From Phycisphaerales bacterium (GTDB lineage Bacteria; Planctomycetota; Phycisphaerae; Phycisphaerales; UBA1924): a stretch of DNA of 64,000 nt. The translations under genes were made by a program, and so were the position numbers. The notes under the pieces were generated by a model. That model searched no databases, was not told where the DNA came from, and saw nothing but the letters and a program-made list of their open reading frames with translations. Location of the stretch: positions 21,417 through 85,416 of the forward strand of contig JADLCX010000030.1 in the NCBI GenBank assembly GCA_020846975.1, read 5' to 3'. Below, one piece after another: positions 1-9,289 of the stretch. How positions within the stretch are numbered: position 1 is the first letter of the stretch; every line of letters begins with the position of its first letter.

Positions 1-2535
1 TTCGGCTACGCCTCGTTCAACGAGGGCGCGGCCAACGAGTCGAGCCAGTCGATCGTTCAGTACATCATCTCCGGCGTCAGCAATCCGGCGATGTTCGCGA
101 ACGGTCCGAGCATCTCGAACACCGGCGTGCTGACCTACACACCCGCGCCCAACGCCAGCGGCGTCGCCACGTTCCAGGTTCAGGTCCGTGACAACGGCGG
201 CACCGCGAACGCGGGCGTTGACACTTCGAGCTTCGTCCAGGCGACCATCACGATCACCGACATCAACGATCCTCCGACGTTCACGGCGGTCAACCCCACC
301 GGCGACGAGGACTCCGGCCCGGTGGTGATGGCCAACTGGGCCAACTTCAACCCCGGACCGTTCGAGTCCGCTCAGTCCGCGCTGGCGTACACCGTCTCGA
401 ACGTCTCAAACCCGGGCCTGTTCTCTTCGCCGCCGAGCGTCAGCCCGGACGGCACGCTCTCGTACACGACCGTGCTGAACGCTTCGGGCATCTCGACGTT
501 CCAGGTTCGTGTCCGCGACAACGGCGGGACCGGCAGCGGCGGCATCGACGTCTCGGGCTACCAGACCTTTACGATCACTGTCGCTGCGGTGAACGACCCC
601 CCGGTCGTCACGCTCAATCCGATCCCGATGGTCAACGAGGATGTCGGGATGCAGGTTGTGCCGAGCTTCGCGTCCGCCACTGGCGGCGCGCCCAACGAGT
701 CCGGGCAGGCCATCACCGAGTACGTCATCACCGACGTCAGCAATCCGGCCGCGTTCGCGGCGGGGCCGGCGGTGAGCCCGGCGGGTGTGCTGTTCTACAC
801 GCCGGTGCGGGACGCCAGCGGTGTGCTGACGTTCAAGGTGCAGGCGCGTGACAACGGCGGCACCGACAACGGCGGGCGCGATCTCTCCGACCCGATCACC
901 GCGACGCTGACTATCAATGGCACGAACGACGCGCCGGTGGCCCGTGCCCGTGACATCACGCTGGATGCCCGCGGGGGTTGCGTGCCGCTCGACCTGCCGG
1001 CGGCGGTTATCAACGACGGCTCGTTCGACGTTGACAACCCGCTGAGCGAACTCACCATCACCATCAACCACACCGGCGAGTTCCGCGTGGGCAGCACGCC
1101 GGTCCGGCTGACGGTGAGCGACGTCGGCGGTCTCTCGTCTTACGCCGACGCGGTCGTCACGGTGCTCGGCGCCGACTCGAACAGCAACGGCGTGCCCGAT
1201 ACGTGCGACCAGATCCGCGGCGGCGGCGGGCCGGACTGCGACGAGGACGGCGACTTTGATGAATCGCTTTGCCAGTGGGACAACGGCAGCGCCTCGCCGC
1301 TCAACGGCCGCACCAACGGGCAGTTGTCGCAGTACGGCGGCAATCCCTCGGCCCGCGTCGCGGATGATTTCTACCTGCGCCCCGGCTTCCTCTACCACCT
1401 GACCAGTTTCCGGGCCCAGATCGTGACCAACTCCATCGAGCGAGGCGCCCGCATGAGCCTGTTCGAGGATTGCGACGGAGCGCCCGTCGGCGAGCCCTTC
1501 TTCACGCTCGACACCGTCGCGGTGGCCAGCGAGTCGCCCACCAGCGATCCCGCGTTCACGCTCGTCACCTACGTCTTCGAGCTCTGCGAGGACAAGCTGG
1601 TGCTCGATGGCGGCAAGACCTATTGGCTCAGCGTGCAGGGCAAGGTGAACTGCAACGAGACCGATCAGGCGTTCTGGGCCAGCGTCGGGATTACACCCAG
1701 CCCCCGTGACCTGCTCGCCTCGGTGCCCGTCAAGGCGTTCGGCGACGGGCCGTACCCGTGCGATCCGGCCGGCTACCAGCCGTGGGAGTCCATCGCGGAC
1801 TGCTGCATCGGCTGCGTGAACATGGCCTACCTGATCACCGGCGAGGCGTGCCAGCTCCTGTGGGATAACGGTAAGGTCGATCTCGGCACGCAGACTCGCG
1901 GCGGCGATCCGTCCGGCATCAACCGCGGCATCTTTTCCCGCGCGGCCGACAACATCGCCATCAAGCCCTGCGGCAACGAAGAGGTCTGCTTCATCGAGGC
2001 CTACATCTGGACCAACTGCGATCCGGTGTTCGGCTTCCTTGAACTCTACGACAACCAGTGCGCCCTGCCGATCGGCCAGCCGATCCGCACGGCGACGCCG
2101 ACCGACGTGGTCCCGCTCGACGAGTACTACACGCTCGACGGCGTGGAGTACCGCGGGTACCTGCTCAAGTTCTGGGACATTCCGTGGCCGCTGGCCGCCA
2201 ACAAGAACTACTGGGTCGCCATCGGCGCGGACGGGGCCGGCTCGTTCAACGCCCGCGCGTTCTTCGCCTGGGCCGACATCAACGACCCGTGCGAGGGCTG
2301 CAACCGCCGCAACCTGACCTACGGCGCCAAGCTCGCCAACCGCCAGGCCAGCGAAGTCTGGCTCCGCGGCACCCGTGAGTACGCATTCCGGATCGCGACA
2401 CGCCCGATCGACGATGATCCGGAAGTCACCGGTCCGGCGATCAACCGCTGCCCGCCGGACTTCAACCGGGACGGTGTGGTCTCGATCCAGGACATGTTCG
2501 ACTACCTGACCTCGTTCTTCCAGGGCTGCCCGTGA
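1..2535 (+). CDS. Secreted repeat adhesin with GC-type dockerin end (5' partial)
   Basis: The reading frame is open from base 1, so the gene begins upstream of the window; 844 codons are visible. The first three modules, about 100 residues each, repeat the pattern N-ESxQ-I-x-Y-x-I-x-x-VSNP, then YTP-x-x-xASG-x-x-TF, then DNGGT and finally NDPP. This is the look of cadherin/VCBS-like Ig-fold repeats of large surface proteins. A HYR-like region follows, ending in DSNSNGVPDTCD (calcium-loop style), then two Cys-rich modules that each start with a WDNG motif (near nt 1278 and 1860). The last 25 residues (PDFNRDGVVSIQDMFDYL...) are the Phycisphaerae GC-type dockerin module, thought to act in sorting or anchoring at the cell surface. 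The role (adhesion or matrix) is inferred. A strong terminator follows 50 bp downstream. Confidence 0.85.
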   Translation, partial: FGYASFNEGAANESSQSIVQYIISGVSNPAMFANGPSISNTGVLTYTPAPNASGVATFQVQVRDNGGTANAGVDTSSFVQATITITDINDPPTFTAVNPTGDEDSGPVVMANWANFNPGPFESAQSALAYTVSNVSNPGLFSSPPSVSPDGTLSYTTVLNASGISTFQVRVRDNGGTGSGGIDVSGYQTFTITVAAVNDPPVVTLNPIPMVNEDVGMQVVPSFASATGGAPNESGQAITEYVITDVSNPAAFAAGPAVSPAGVLFYTPVRDASGVLTFKVQARDNGGTDNGGRDLSDPITATLTINGTNDAPVARARDITLDARGGCVPLDLPAAVINDGSFDVDNPLSELTITINHTGEFRVGSTPVRLTVSDVGGLSSYADAVVTVLGADSNSNGVPDTCDQIRGGGGPDCDEDGDFDESLCQWDNGSASPLNGRTNGQLSQYGGNPSARVADDFYLRPGFLYHLTSFRAQIVTNSIERGARMSLFEDCDGAPVGEPFFTLDTVAVASESPTSDPAFTLVTYVFELCEDKLVLDGGKTYWLSVQGKVNCNETDQAFWASVGITPSPRDLLASVPVKAFGDGPYPCDPAGYQPWESIADCCIGCVNMAYLITGEACQLLWDNGKVDLGTQTRGGDPSGINRGIFSRAADNIAIKPCGNEEVCFIEAYIWTNCDPVFGFLELYDNQCALPIGQPIRTATPTDVVPLDEYYTLDGVEYRGYLLKFWDIPWPLAANKNYWVAIGADGAGSFNARAFFAWADINDPCEGCNRRNLTYGAKLANRQASEVWLRGTREYAFRIATRPIDDDPEVTGPAINRCPPDFNRDGVVSIQDMFDYLTSFFQGCP

Positions 2536-2585
2536 GTGCTGGACAAGTCAGGCTTCTCCCGAACGTTGAGTAGATCCCTCATGCG

Positions 2586-2614
2586 CCCCGGCACACTCGC
2601 CGGGGTGTTTTTTT
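2586..2614 (+). terminator. Rho-independent terminator of the repeat adhesin gene
   Basis: A perfect 7-bp stem CCCCGGC/GCCGGGG (2586-2592 with 2599-2605) closes on the loop ACACTC and is followed by TGTTTTTTT. It lies 50 bp after the adhesin stop codon and before the tRNA. Confidence 0.85.
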
Positions 2615-2671
2615 GCTCGGCGATTCGCATCCACGAAAAAGGCCGACGACCTCACGGTCATCGGCCCGAAG

Positions 2672-2742
2672 CAGGGGATCTAGGATTCGAACCTAGACTA
2701 AGTGAGTCAGAGTCACTCGTGCTACCGTTACACCAATCCCCT
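2672..2742 (-). tRNA. trnQ: tRNA-Gln (anticodon CTG)
   Basis: The minus strand folds as a full cloverleaf of 71 nt. The acceptor stem AGGGGAT/ATCCCCT has 7 pairs. The D-arm is GTGT/GCAC around AACGGTA. The anticodon stem AGTGA/TCACT encloses the loop CTCTGAC, giving anticodon CTG for the glutamine codon CAG. The T-arm CTAGG/CCTAG encloses TTCGAAT. The discriminator base is G, as usual for bacterial tRNA-Gln. The 3' CCA is not encoded. Confidence 0.95.
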
Positions 2743-2832
2743 GTGCGATTGGCTCTGGGACCACCAATGCTAACGCTCCCCGCCCACAAGGCAAGTGCCG
2801 GGGTTCGTGCGGCTTTGCGTCTACGCTGGGGC

Positions 2833-4770
2833 ATGAGCGCTCGACTTGGGCTTTGTGTTCGGGGCACCGTACTGGCCGGACTGATCGTGGGGCAGGCGGC
2901 GGGCGCGCAGCCTGGCCGAACCGAGGACGCCAACGGTCGCGCCGACGCGGCCCTGCATGGCGCGTGGCGGGCCGGCCGCGCGGAAGCGCTGCTGGCGATC
3001 CTCGACGAGCACTACCTCTGGACGCTCCGCGAAGAACCGCTGACGGCGACCAGCCGCGGCGATCGCCGATTCAACGCTCGCCTGCGCGACGAGAGCCCCG
3101 CGGCAACCGCTCGGCGGTCCGCGGAGACCGCGGACCGGCTGGCGCGTCTCTCGGCCCTCGGCTCGCCGCGGCCGGACGGTTCGATCGGCTGGCCTGACAC
3201 CTGGACCGAGTCGGAACGCACCGACGCGGACCTGCTGAGGTTCGAGCTCTCGCTCGATGTTCGTGGCGCAGCGTTTCATTCCGAGCAGATGCCGATCTCC
3301 AAGCAGTCCGGGCCGCAGGTCTGGCTGCCGCAGATGGGCGATTCAATCGCGTTCGACTCGGCGCAGGACTACGCCGACTTTGCGGCGCGCGTCGACGCGG
3401 TTTCGACGGTCATCGAGCAGACCATGGCGCAGATGCGGCTCGGCCTCGCCGCGAAAAGGCTGCCCCCGCGCGTTGTGATGATCGGGACCGATGAACAAGC
3501 CGCGGTCCTGGCTTCGGAGACGGTTGCGGCATCGCCGACGCTGAGCCCCTTCTACAAGCCGTTCCGCTCGCTCGCGGCGGAGGACCCCGCCGCGGCGAGG
3601 GCCTCGCGTGCGATCTCGGAGAAGGTCGTTCCCGCGTACGCCGCGCTCGCCGAGTTTCTTCGACGCGAGTACATCCCCGCGTGTCGAGAGAGTTTCGGTA
3701 TCTCGCAGGGCATCGACGGTGCGGCCGCGTACGAGCACGCGCTCTCCTGGCACACGACCACGACGCTGAGCGCGCGGCAGGTGCACGATCTGGGACTTTC
3801 CGAGGTCGCCAGGATTCGGGCCCAGATGATCAAGGTGATCCCGCGCACCGACTGGCCGGATCGGGATCGGTACGGCGGAGACGAAGGGTTCGCGAAGTTC
3901 GTGGAGTATCTTCGCGCCGACCCGCGGTTCTATCACAAGTCGTCGGATGACCTGCTCGCCGGCTATCGCGACATCGCCAAGCGGGTCGATGCCGCGCTTC
4001 CGCGCTTCTTCGGGACCCTGCCCCGGCTCTCCTACGGCGTGCGCGAGCTGCCGCCTCTGGCGGCCCCGACCTCGCCGACGGCGTACTACTACCGCGGCTC
4101 GCTCGAACAGGGGCTGGCCGGCTTCTTTGTCGCCAACACGCACCGACTCGATCAGAGGCCGAGATACGAGATGACGGCTCTGACGCTGCACGAAGCCTGT
4201 CCGGGGCACCATCTCCAGATCGCGTTGGCTCAGGAGATGCGGGACGTTCACCCTTTCCGAACACTGACCTCGCACACCGCGTTCATCGAGGGCTGGGCTC
4301 TATACGCCGAGCGGCTCGGGCTCGAGATGGCCGCGGATGGGAGTGGGGAGCGCATCCCGGGGCCGGCAGGGCCGGACGGCCCGGGCACGGGGCTGTACGC
4401 CGATCCGTACGACGACTTCGGTCGATTGACCTACGAGATGTGGCGTGCGTGCCGATTGGTTGTAGACACCGGGATTCACGCGCAGGGATGGCCGCGGGAG
4501 CGAGCGGTCGAGTTCATGCTCCGCAACACCGCGCTCAGCCCCCTGAACATCGAGCGGGAGGTCGATCGGTACATCGCCTGGCCCGGGCAGGCGTGCGCGT
4601 ACAAGATCGGGCAACTCAAGATCAGCGAACTGCGGGCGAGGGCCGAATCGCGGCTCGGTGCTCGGTTCGATATCCGCGCCTTCCACGACGCGGTGCTCGG
4701 TGCAGGCGCAATCCCGCTGCCGACGCTCGAAGCGAGGATCGAACGGTGGATCGAGGCGCGGGCAAAGTGA
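2833..4770 (+). CDS. Secreted DUF885-family metallopeptidase-like protein
   Basis: 645 aa. The ATG at 2833 is chosen because it opens a signal peptide (MSARLGLCVRGTVLAGLIVG...AAGAQ); the frame stays open further upstream only by running through the tRNA on the other strand. The DUF885 hallmark HEACPGHH is at residues 453-460 and EGWALY with a likely third metal ligand (E486) follows; this is the zinc-peptidase-like active site of the family. DUF885 proteins are usually 550-650 aa and are predicted exported or lipoprotein peptidases; the substrate is unknown. The gene converges with the sugar permease gene, whose stop is 61 bp away, so it is not part of that operon. Confidence 0.88.
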   Translation: MSARLGLCVRGTVLAGLIVGQAAGAQPGRTEDANGRADAALHGAWRAGRAEALLAILDEHYLWTLREEPLTATSRGDRRFNARLRDESPAATARRSAETADRLARLSALGSPRPDGSIGWPDTWTESERTDADLLRFELSLDVRGAAFHSEQMPISKQSGPQVWLPQMGDSIAFDSAQDYADFAARVDAVSTVIEQTMAQMRLGLAAKRLPPRVVMIGTDEQAAVLASETVAASPTLSPFYKPFRSLAAEDPAAARASRAISEKVVPAYAALAEFLRREYIPACRESFGISQGIDGAAAYEHALSWHTTTTLSARQVHDLGLSEVARIRAQMIKVIPRTDWPDRDRYGGDEGFAKFVEYLRADPRFYHKSSDDLLAGYRDIAKRVDAALPRFFGTLPRLSYGVRELPPLAAPTSPTAYYYRGSLEQGLAGFFVANTHRLDQRPRYEMTALTLHEACPGHHLQIALAQEMRDVHPFRTLTSHTAFIEGWALYAERLGLEMAADGSGERIPGPAGPDGPGTGLYADPYDDFGRLTYEMWRACRLVVDTGIHAQGWPRERAVEFMLRNTALSPLNIEREVDRYIAWPGQACAYKIGQLKISELRARAESRLGARFDIRAFHDAVLGAGAIPLPTLEARIERWIEARAK

Positions 4771-4831
4771 GTTTTCACCGCCATGCGCAGAGTCGATGCA
4801 AACCGGATTCCCCGCCGCGGCGGCTGCGGGC

Positions 4832-5713
4832 TCATGCGGCGCGATAGTGGACAAAGCGCCGCGCGATCAACAACGCGGCGGTGGTCAGCGCGATGGCGAC
4901 GAGGAACTGGATCCACGCCAGCGCGCTGGCGTAGCCCATGCGCCCGTACTCGAAAGCGTTCTTGAAGATGTACATCGAGTACACAAGCGTTGAGTTCTGC
5001 GGACCGCCGCGGGTCATGATGAGCGGGGCTCCGAAAACCTGAAGACCCCAGATGCACGAGACGATCGCGTTGAAGAGGATCGTGGGCGAGATCATCGGCA
5101 GCGTGATGGTCCGGAACCGAGTCAGGGGGCCCATGCCGTCAAGATCGGCGGCTTCGTAGAGCGTCGTCGGCACTTCCCGCAGCGCGGCGGTGAGGATGAC
5201 GACCGCCGAGCCGATGGTCCACAGGCTCATGATGATCAGCGAGGGCATCGCCCACGCCGGATCGCCGAGCCAGTTCGGACCCGAGAGGCCCACGAGCGAG
5301 AGAAGTCGGTTCAAGAGCCCGCGCTCGGCGTTGAACAGCCACAGCCAGCCGATGCTGGCCGCGACGAGCGGAACGAGGGTGGGAAGGAAGACGATCGCCC
5401 GCACGGCGCCCGCTCCGCGCAGGCGCTGTTCGAGCAGCACGGCCACGAGCACGGCGAGCAGCGTGCCGAGGATCGTGCTCGCGAGCATGTAGATGCCGGT
5501 GTTCCGGAGCGACATCCAGAACAGGGGATCGCGCGCCAGTTCGGAGTAGTTCTCGCCGCCGATGAAGGCCGGGCGGTCGAGGAGGGAGTAGTCGGTGAAA
5601 CTGAACCCGATACTCATGGCCACGGGCACGACCAGGAACAGGAGCGTGCCGATGATCCACGGAGAGATCCAGAGCAGGCCGCGGCGGAGTTCGGCGCGCT
5701 CGGAAGCGTTCAT
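4832..5713 (-). CDS. Sugar ABC transporter permease (UgpA/MalF type)
   Basis: 293 aa inner-membrane protein with about six hydrophobic segments. The cytoplasmic coupling (EAA) loop EAADLDGMGPLTRFRTITLP lies near residues 187-207 and contacts the ATPase subunit. It is the last gene of the fucosidase operon; its ATG overlaps the stop of the binding-protein gene (ATGA, 5710-5713), which implies translational coupling. This transporter class normally needs two different permeases (UgpA and UgpE types) plus an ATPase. Neither partner is in the window, so they must be encoded elsewhere, or this permease works as a homodimer. Confidence 0.9.
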   Translation of the reverse strand: MNASERAELRRGLLWISPWIIGTLLFLVVPVAMSIGFSFTDYSLLDRPAFIGGENYSELARDPLFWMSLRNTGIYMLASTILGTLLAVLVAVLLEQRLRGAGAVRAIVFLPTLVPLVAASIGWLWLFNAERGLLNRLLSLVGLSGPNWLGDPAWAMPSLIIMSLWTIGSAVVILTAALREVPTTLYEAADLDGMGPLTRFRTITLPMISPTILFNAIVSCIWGLQVFGAPLIMTRGGPQNSTLVYSMYIFKNAFEYGRMGYASALAWIQFLVAIALTTAALLIARRFVHYRAA

Positions 5714-7092
5714 GCCGGGGTCGCTCCTGCGCTGCGCGTACCGCGACGGCTGTTGAGCGTGTCGATCGCGGCTTGGGCGCGGAGCTGGACCTGTCGGAGT
5801 TGGGCGCCCGCGTCGGCGCCCGACCACACGGCGTCGAACGCGCTGCCCAGCATGTCGGCGTAGCTCTTCCACGCTCGCGTCCGAGGAAGAGTCTGCACCG
5901 CCGGGCTGCGGGCAATGGCCTCGTGCACGGCGAGGCCGCGGTTTGGATGGGCCGTTGCGAAGCCCGGGGACACGGACAGGAATGGACTGGGCTTGGCGTG
6001 GGCCAGCGCCAGTTCCTCCTGCACCTCGGGTTGCTGCATGAAAAGCAGGAAGCGGTAGGCCTCGTCCGGGTGGCGGCAGCCGCGCGGGATCATCAGCACA
6101 TCGGCCTCGATCTGCCCGACGGGTGAGGCCGCGTGCGCGAGCGATTCGGGCACCGGCAAGGGCGCGACGAAATAGTCCAGGTCGGGCTTGAGTTCGCGGA
6201 CGAAGTTGGCGATCCACGGGCCCTGCACGATCATCGCCTGACGGCCGGAGAAGAAGGGATCGTCGGCGGTGTGCATGCTGCGGCCGAAGCCCGCGGCGAA
6301 AGCGCGGGTGGCGCTCACGCCGAATCTGCCGGCGGTGCGGCCGCACCAGGAGAAGGCGTCGATGCAGGCGTCGGTCGCGCACGTCGCCCGGCTCGTGGCG
6401 GCGTCAAACAGGTTGCCGCCGAACATCGTGGGCCAGAAGTAGGGCCACCAGCCCGGAACGTTCTGCAGGAAGCCGGCGCGTTCGATGCGCCCTTCGGCGC
6501 CCGTGACGGTCAGTTTCGCGGCCAGGCTGTCGAGCTCCGCGATCGTTCGCGGTGCGAGATCGGGATCCAGATCGGCCTCCATGAAGAGTGCACGGTTGCC
6601 GTAGAGGGCGAGGGTGTAGCAACTGTTCACGCCCGCCCACGCGCGGCCCTCATGCCAGAGCAGGTTCCTGATCGCCGGCAGGTACGAGGGCCAGTCGATG
6701 GGGGGGAGGCCGCGCTGCGCGAATGTTTCGAGCGGGATCGCCGCCTCGGCTTCCGCGTAACCGGGAACGCTGTAGGAGAACAGGCCCACGACGTCGGGGG
6801 GATCGCCGCCGCCGATGGCGACCATGGCCTTGGAGGTGATGTCGCTGATGGGCACGAGGTGAACCCATGAGCTGTTCTGCGAGTGGTTGAAGCGATCCAC
6901 GATGCGCTGGAGCGCAAGACGCTCGCGCCCGGTCCACTTCTCCCAGTAGGTGAGCTCGACTCGGCCGCGTGGGACGGCGACCCGATCGCGTGATCCGCCG
7001 GGCCACAGGATGGCGCCCGCACCCACCGCGGCAAGCGCGCCGACGGCCGAGCGTCGAGAAATGCGGCCCAGCGATGACGGCTCGCGCTCCAT
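5710..7092 (-). CDS. Extracellular sugar-binding protein of ABC importer
   Basis: 460 aa, family 1 extracellular solute-binding protein. The N-terminus carries a twin-arginine-like export signal (ISRRSAVGALAAVGAGAIL, Arg13-Arg14), so the protein may be exported folded. It captures an oligosaccharide outside the inner membrane and delivers it to the permease encoded just downstream. The start lies 6 bp after the fucosidase stop and the end overlaps the permease start. The ligand is not readable from the sequence, but the operon partner suggests fucose-containing glycans or a product of their breakdown. Confidence 0.88.
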   Translation of the reverse strand: MEREPSSLGRISRRSAVGALAAVGAGAILWPGGSRDRVAVPRGRVELTYWEKWTGRERLALQRIVDRFNHSQNSSWVHLVPISDITSKAMVAIGGGDPPDVVGLFSYSVPGYAEAEAAIPLETFAQRGLPPIDWPSYLPAIRNLLWHEGRAWAGVNSCYTLALYGNRALFMEADLDPDLAPRTIAELDSLAAKLTVTGAEGRIERAGFLQNVPGWWPYFWPTMFGGNLFDAATSRATCATDACIDAFSWCGRTAGRFGVSATRAFAAGFGRSMHTADDPFFSGRQAMIVQGPWIANFVRELKPDLDYFVAPLPVPESLAHAASPVGQIEADVLMIPRGCRHPDEAYRFLLFMQQPEVQEELALAHAKPSPFLSVSPGFATAHPNRGLAVHEAIARSPAVQTLPRTRAWKSYADMLGSAFDAVWSGADAGAQLRQVQLRAQAAIDTLNSRRGTRSAGATPA

Positions 7093-7098
7093 GCGTGC

Positions 7099-9225
7099 CT
7101 ACCACTCCTGGTCGGTCAGCAGGTCGGCCGGATCGATGCGCTTGTTTTCCTGGCCCGGCGCGGCCCACCACAGGTCCAGTTCATGCCCGCCGCCCTGCTC
7201 GAAGAAGTCGATCATGATCGGATGCAGGCCCTCGGCCAGCGCGATGGGGGCCGACTTCTCGCCGAGGCTGTGCAGCCCGTCGTTGTCGACCAGAAGCCTG
7301 TTGTCGATGTAGAGGTTGCTCCCATCGTCGGAAGCGATCGAGAATCGATACACGCCGTCGGCCGGGACGCGGATGTAGCCCCAGTACCGGAAGCCGAACT
7401 GGGCTTCGCGTCGTCGTGGTTTGCGGTCGAGCCGGGTCGAGATGCCCTTGTCCAGCGGCGTCATGGCGCCGAAGTCGGGGAGCCTGCTCCAATCGCCCTC
7501 GTAGTACTGATAAGTGAGACCCGGGCGGGTCAGCCGCCTTGTCGTGGGCTTGGAAGGCTCGACAAGCGTCAGTGTCCTTCGCGCGATCGGGCTCACGGGC
7601 CGCTCGGCGCGAAAGGCGCGGGCGGCGATGGTGGAGGTCTGCCGGATCGAGATCGGCCCCGCGACCACCGGCGAGGCGGAGGTCGGATCGGAACCATCCA
7701 GCGTGTAGCGAATCTGGATGCGTTCCCGCGGCGATGAGATCTTCACGGCGGCCGAGCCCACGAAGATGTCGGCTTCGGTTTCGATCTCGGGAGGGATGCC
7801 CACATCGGGGCGTCCGTCGATATCCATCGCGATCACGCTGTTATTCGCGTCCGGCGCCGAGGGTGGGATCGCGATCACGATGTCATCTCCTGCACGAGAG
7901 AGGGTGAGTCGGTCGGCCGGGTCGGCGAGCAGGCGAGCCTCCCGGGGTTCATTGAACAGCGCGGGCACGACCAGCCGGCCATCCGCCGGCCAGTCGAACA
8001 CGTGCAGGTACAGCCGGGTGCCGGCCTTACCCAGAGAACTCGCCATCGGCCTCTGCGTGCAGCGACCCCACGGCAATCTCACGGCCGCGCCGAAGGGACC
8101 GGCCTTTGTTCCGTGGATCGACTCGGCGTTGATGCTCATCCACGCGCCGATCTCGCGCAGCCGTTCGATGCTGGCCGGCGGGATCTCTCCGTCGGCCGTC
8201 GGGCCGACGTTGAGCAGAAAGTTGCCGCCCTTGCTGGCGATGTCCGCGAGCTTGCGGATCAGGTCCTGGGTGCTCTTGAAGTCGTGGTCCCACTGATTGA
8301 AGCCCCAGTGCCGGTTCATGGTCATGCAGGTTTCCCAATCGACGCCCGGGACCCCCTCGGACGGGATTTCCTGCTCCGGTGTGCCGAAGTCGCCCGCGTA
8401 TCCCGGGCGCGTCATGCCGTGCTCACCACCGCCCTTGTCAACGCGGTTGTTGATGACGCAGCCCGGTTGCAGCCTCCGCACGTGCGCCGCGAGGTCGAGC
8501 CCGCGTTCGTGCGTCCAGGTTCCTTCCCACTGGCCGTCGAACCACATCACGCCGATCGGACCGTAGTTGGTCAGCAGCTCCGTGACCTGGTTCTTGAGGT
8601 AGGCGTTGAAGCGATCGAAATCGGCGCCGTTGGTCGGGCGATCTTCCCACGGTCGTCGCGGCAGGTAGTCGGGGTGGTGCCAGTCCATGATCGAGTGGTA
8701 CCAGCACGGAACGACATCCTGGCGGCGACACGCCTCGGCGACCTGAGACAGGATGTCCCGCTGGTAGGGCGTGGACATGGTGTCCCAGTCGGTGTACTTC
8801 GAGTCGAAAAGGCAGAAGCCGTCGTGGTGCTTGGAGGTGATGACCAGATACTTCATGCCCGCCTGCCGCGCCAGCGCGGCCCACGAGTCGGCATCGAACC
8901 TGGTGGGGTTGAATCGAAGCCGAAGCTGGTCGTACTCCTCCACGGGCACGCGCGCCGAGTCACGGATCCATTCTCCGTGCGTGGTCTTTCCGGCTCCGTT
9001 CCATTGACCCGCCGGGATCGCGTACAAGCCCCAGTGCACGAACATGCCGAAGCGGGCGTCTCGCCACCAGGCCATGCGCTCATCCTGGGTCATCGGCTTG
9101 TTCGCCGGGCGAGGTGCGTCGGTTGTGGGGCCGGACGTGGTGGCGGCTTGCTTCTGGCAGCCCGCGGGCAACACGGCGCCGGCGGCGACGATCGCAGCAG
9201 CAGCGAGGCGCGAAAGGTCCTTCAT
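7099..9225 (-). CDS. Alpha-L-fucosidase (GH29) lipoprotein with PA14-like domain
   Basis: 708 aa. The ATG at 9225 opens a lipoprotein signal with lipobox LPAGC (Cys23), so the enzyme is probably membrane-anchored. The GH29 catalytic barrel runs from about 45 to 380 (WWRDARFGMFVHWGLY near its start; MWFDGQWE, with the expected nucleophile Asp230). An Ig-like segment resembling the C-terminal domain of chitobiases (YTLDGSDPTSAS) lies near 490-550, and a PA14-like module (YYEGDW...GVYRFSIASDDGS) near 575-690, probably for carbohydrate binding. It hydrolyses terminal L-fucose from glycans. It is the first gene of an operon with the sugar-binding protein and permease, linking hydrolysis to uptake. 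Confidence 0.93.
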   Translation of the reverse strand: MKDLSRLAAAAIVAAGAVLPAGCQKQAATTSGPTTDAPRPANKPMTQDERMAWWRDARFGMFVHWGLYAIPAGQWNGAGKTTHGEWIRDSARVPVEEYDQLRLRFNPTRFDADSWAALARQAGMKYLVITSKHHDGFCLFDSKYTDWDTMSTPYQRDILSQVAEACRRQDVVPCWYHSIMDWHHPDYLPRRPWEDRPTNGADFDRFNAYLKNQVTELLTNYGPIGVMWFDGQWEGTWTHERGLDLAAHVRRLQPGCVINNRVDKGGGEHGMTRPGYAGDFGTPEQEIPSEGVPGVDWETCMTMNRHWGFNQWDHDFKSTQDLIRKLADIASKGGNFLLNVGPTADGEIPPASIERLREIGAWMSINAESIHGTKAGPFGAAVRLPWGRCTQRPMASSLGKAGTRLYLHVFDWPADGRLVVPALFNEPREARLLADPADRLTLSRAGDDIVIAIPPSAPDANNSVIAMDIDGRPDVGIPPEIETEADIFVGSAAVKISSPRERIQIRYTLDGSDPTSASPVVAGPISIRQTSTIAARAFRAERPVSPIARRTLTLVEPSKPTTRRLTRPGLTYQYYEGDWSRLPDFGAMTPLDKGISTRLDRKPRRREAQFGFRYWGYIRVPADGVYRFSIASDDGSNLYIDNRLLVDNDGLHSLGEKSAPIALAEGLHPIMIDFFEQGGGHELDLWWAAPGQENKRIDPADLLTDQEW

Positions 9226-9289
9226 GGTCGGCTCCCTGTCAAGAACCGACAGCATACCACGGGGAGAACAAGCGCGTTCGGGCCGAGCA

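Noticed and set aside
2536..2832. N-terminal extension of the DUF885 gene up to 2536
   Set aside because: It would begin at the codon after the previous stop and run through the terminator and tRNA-Gln; the ATG at 2833 gives a proper signal peptide.
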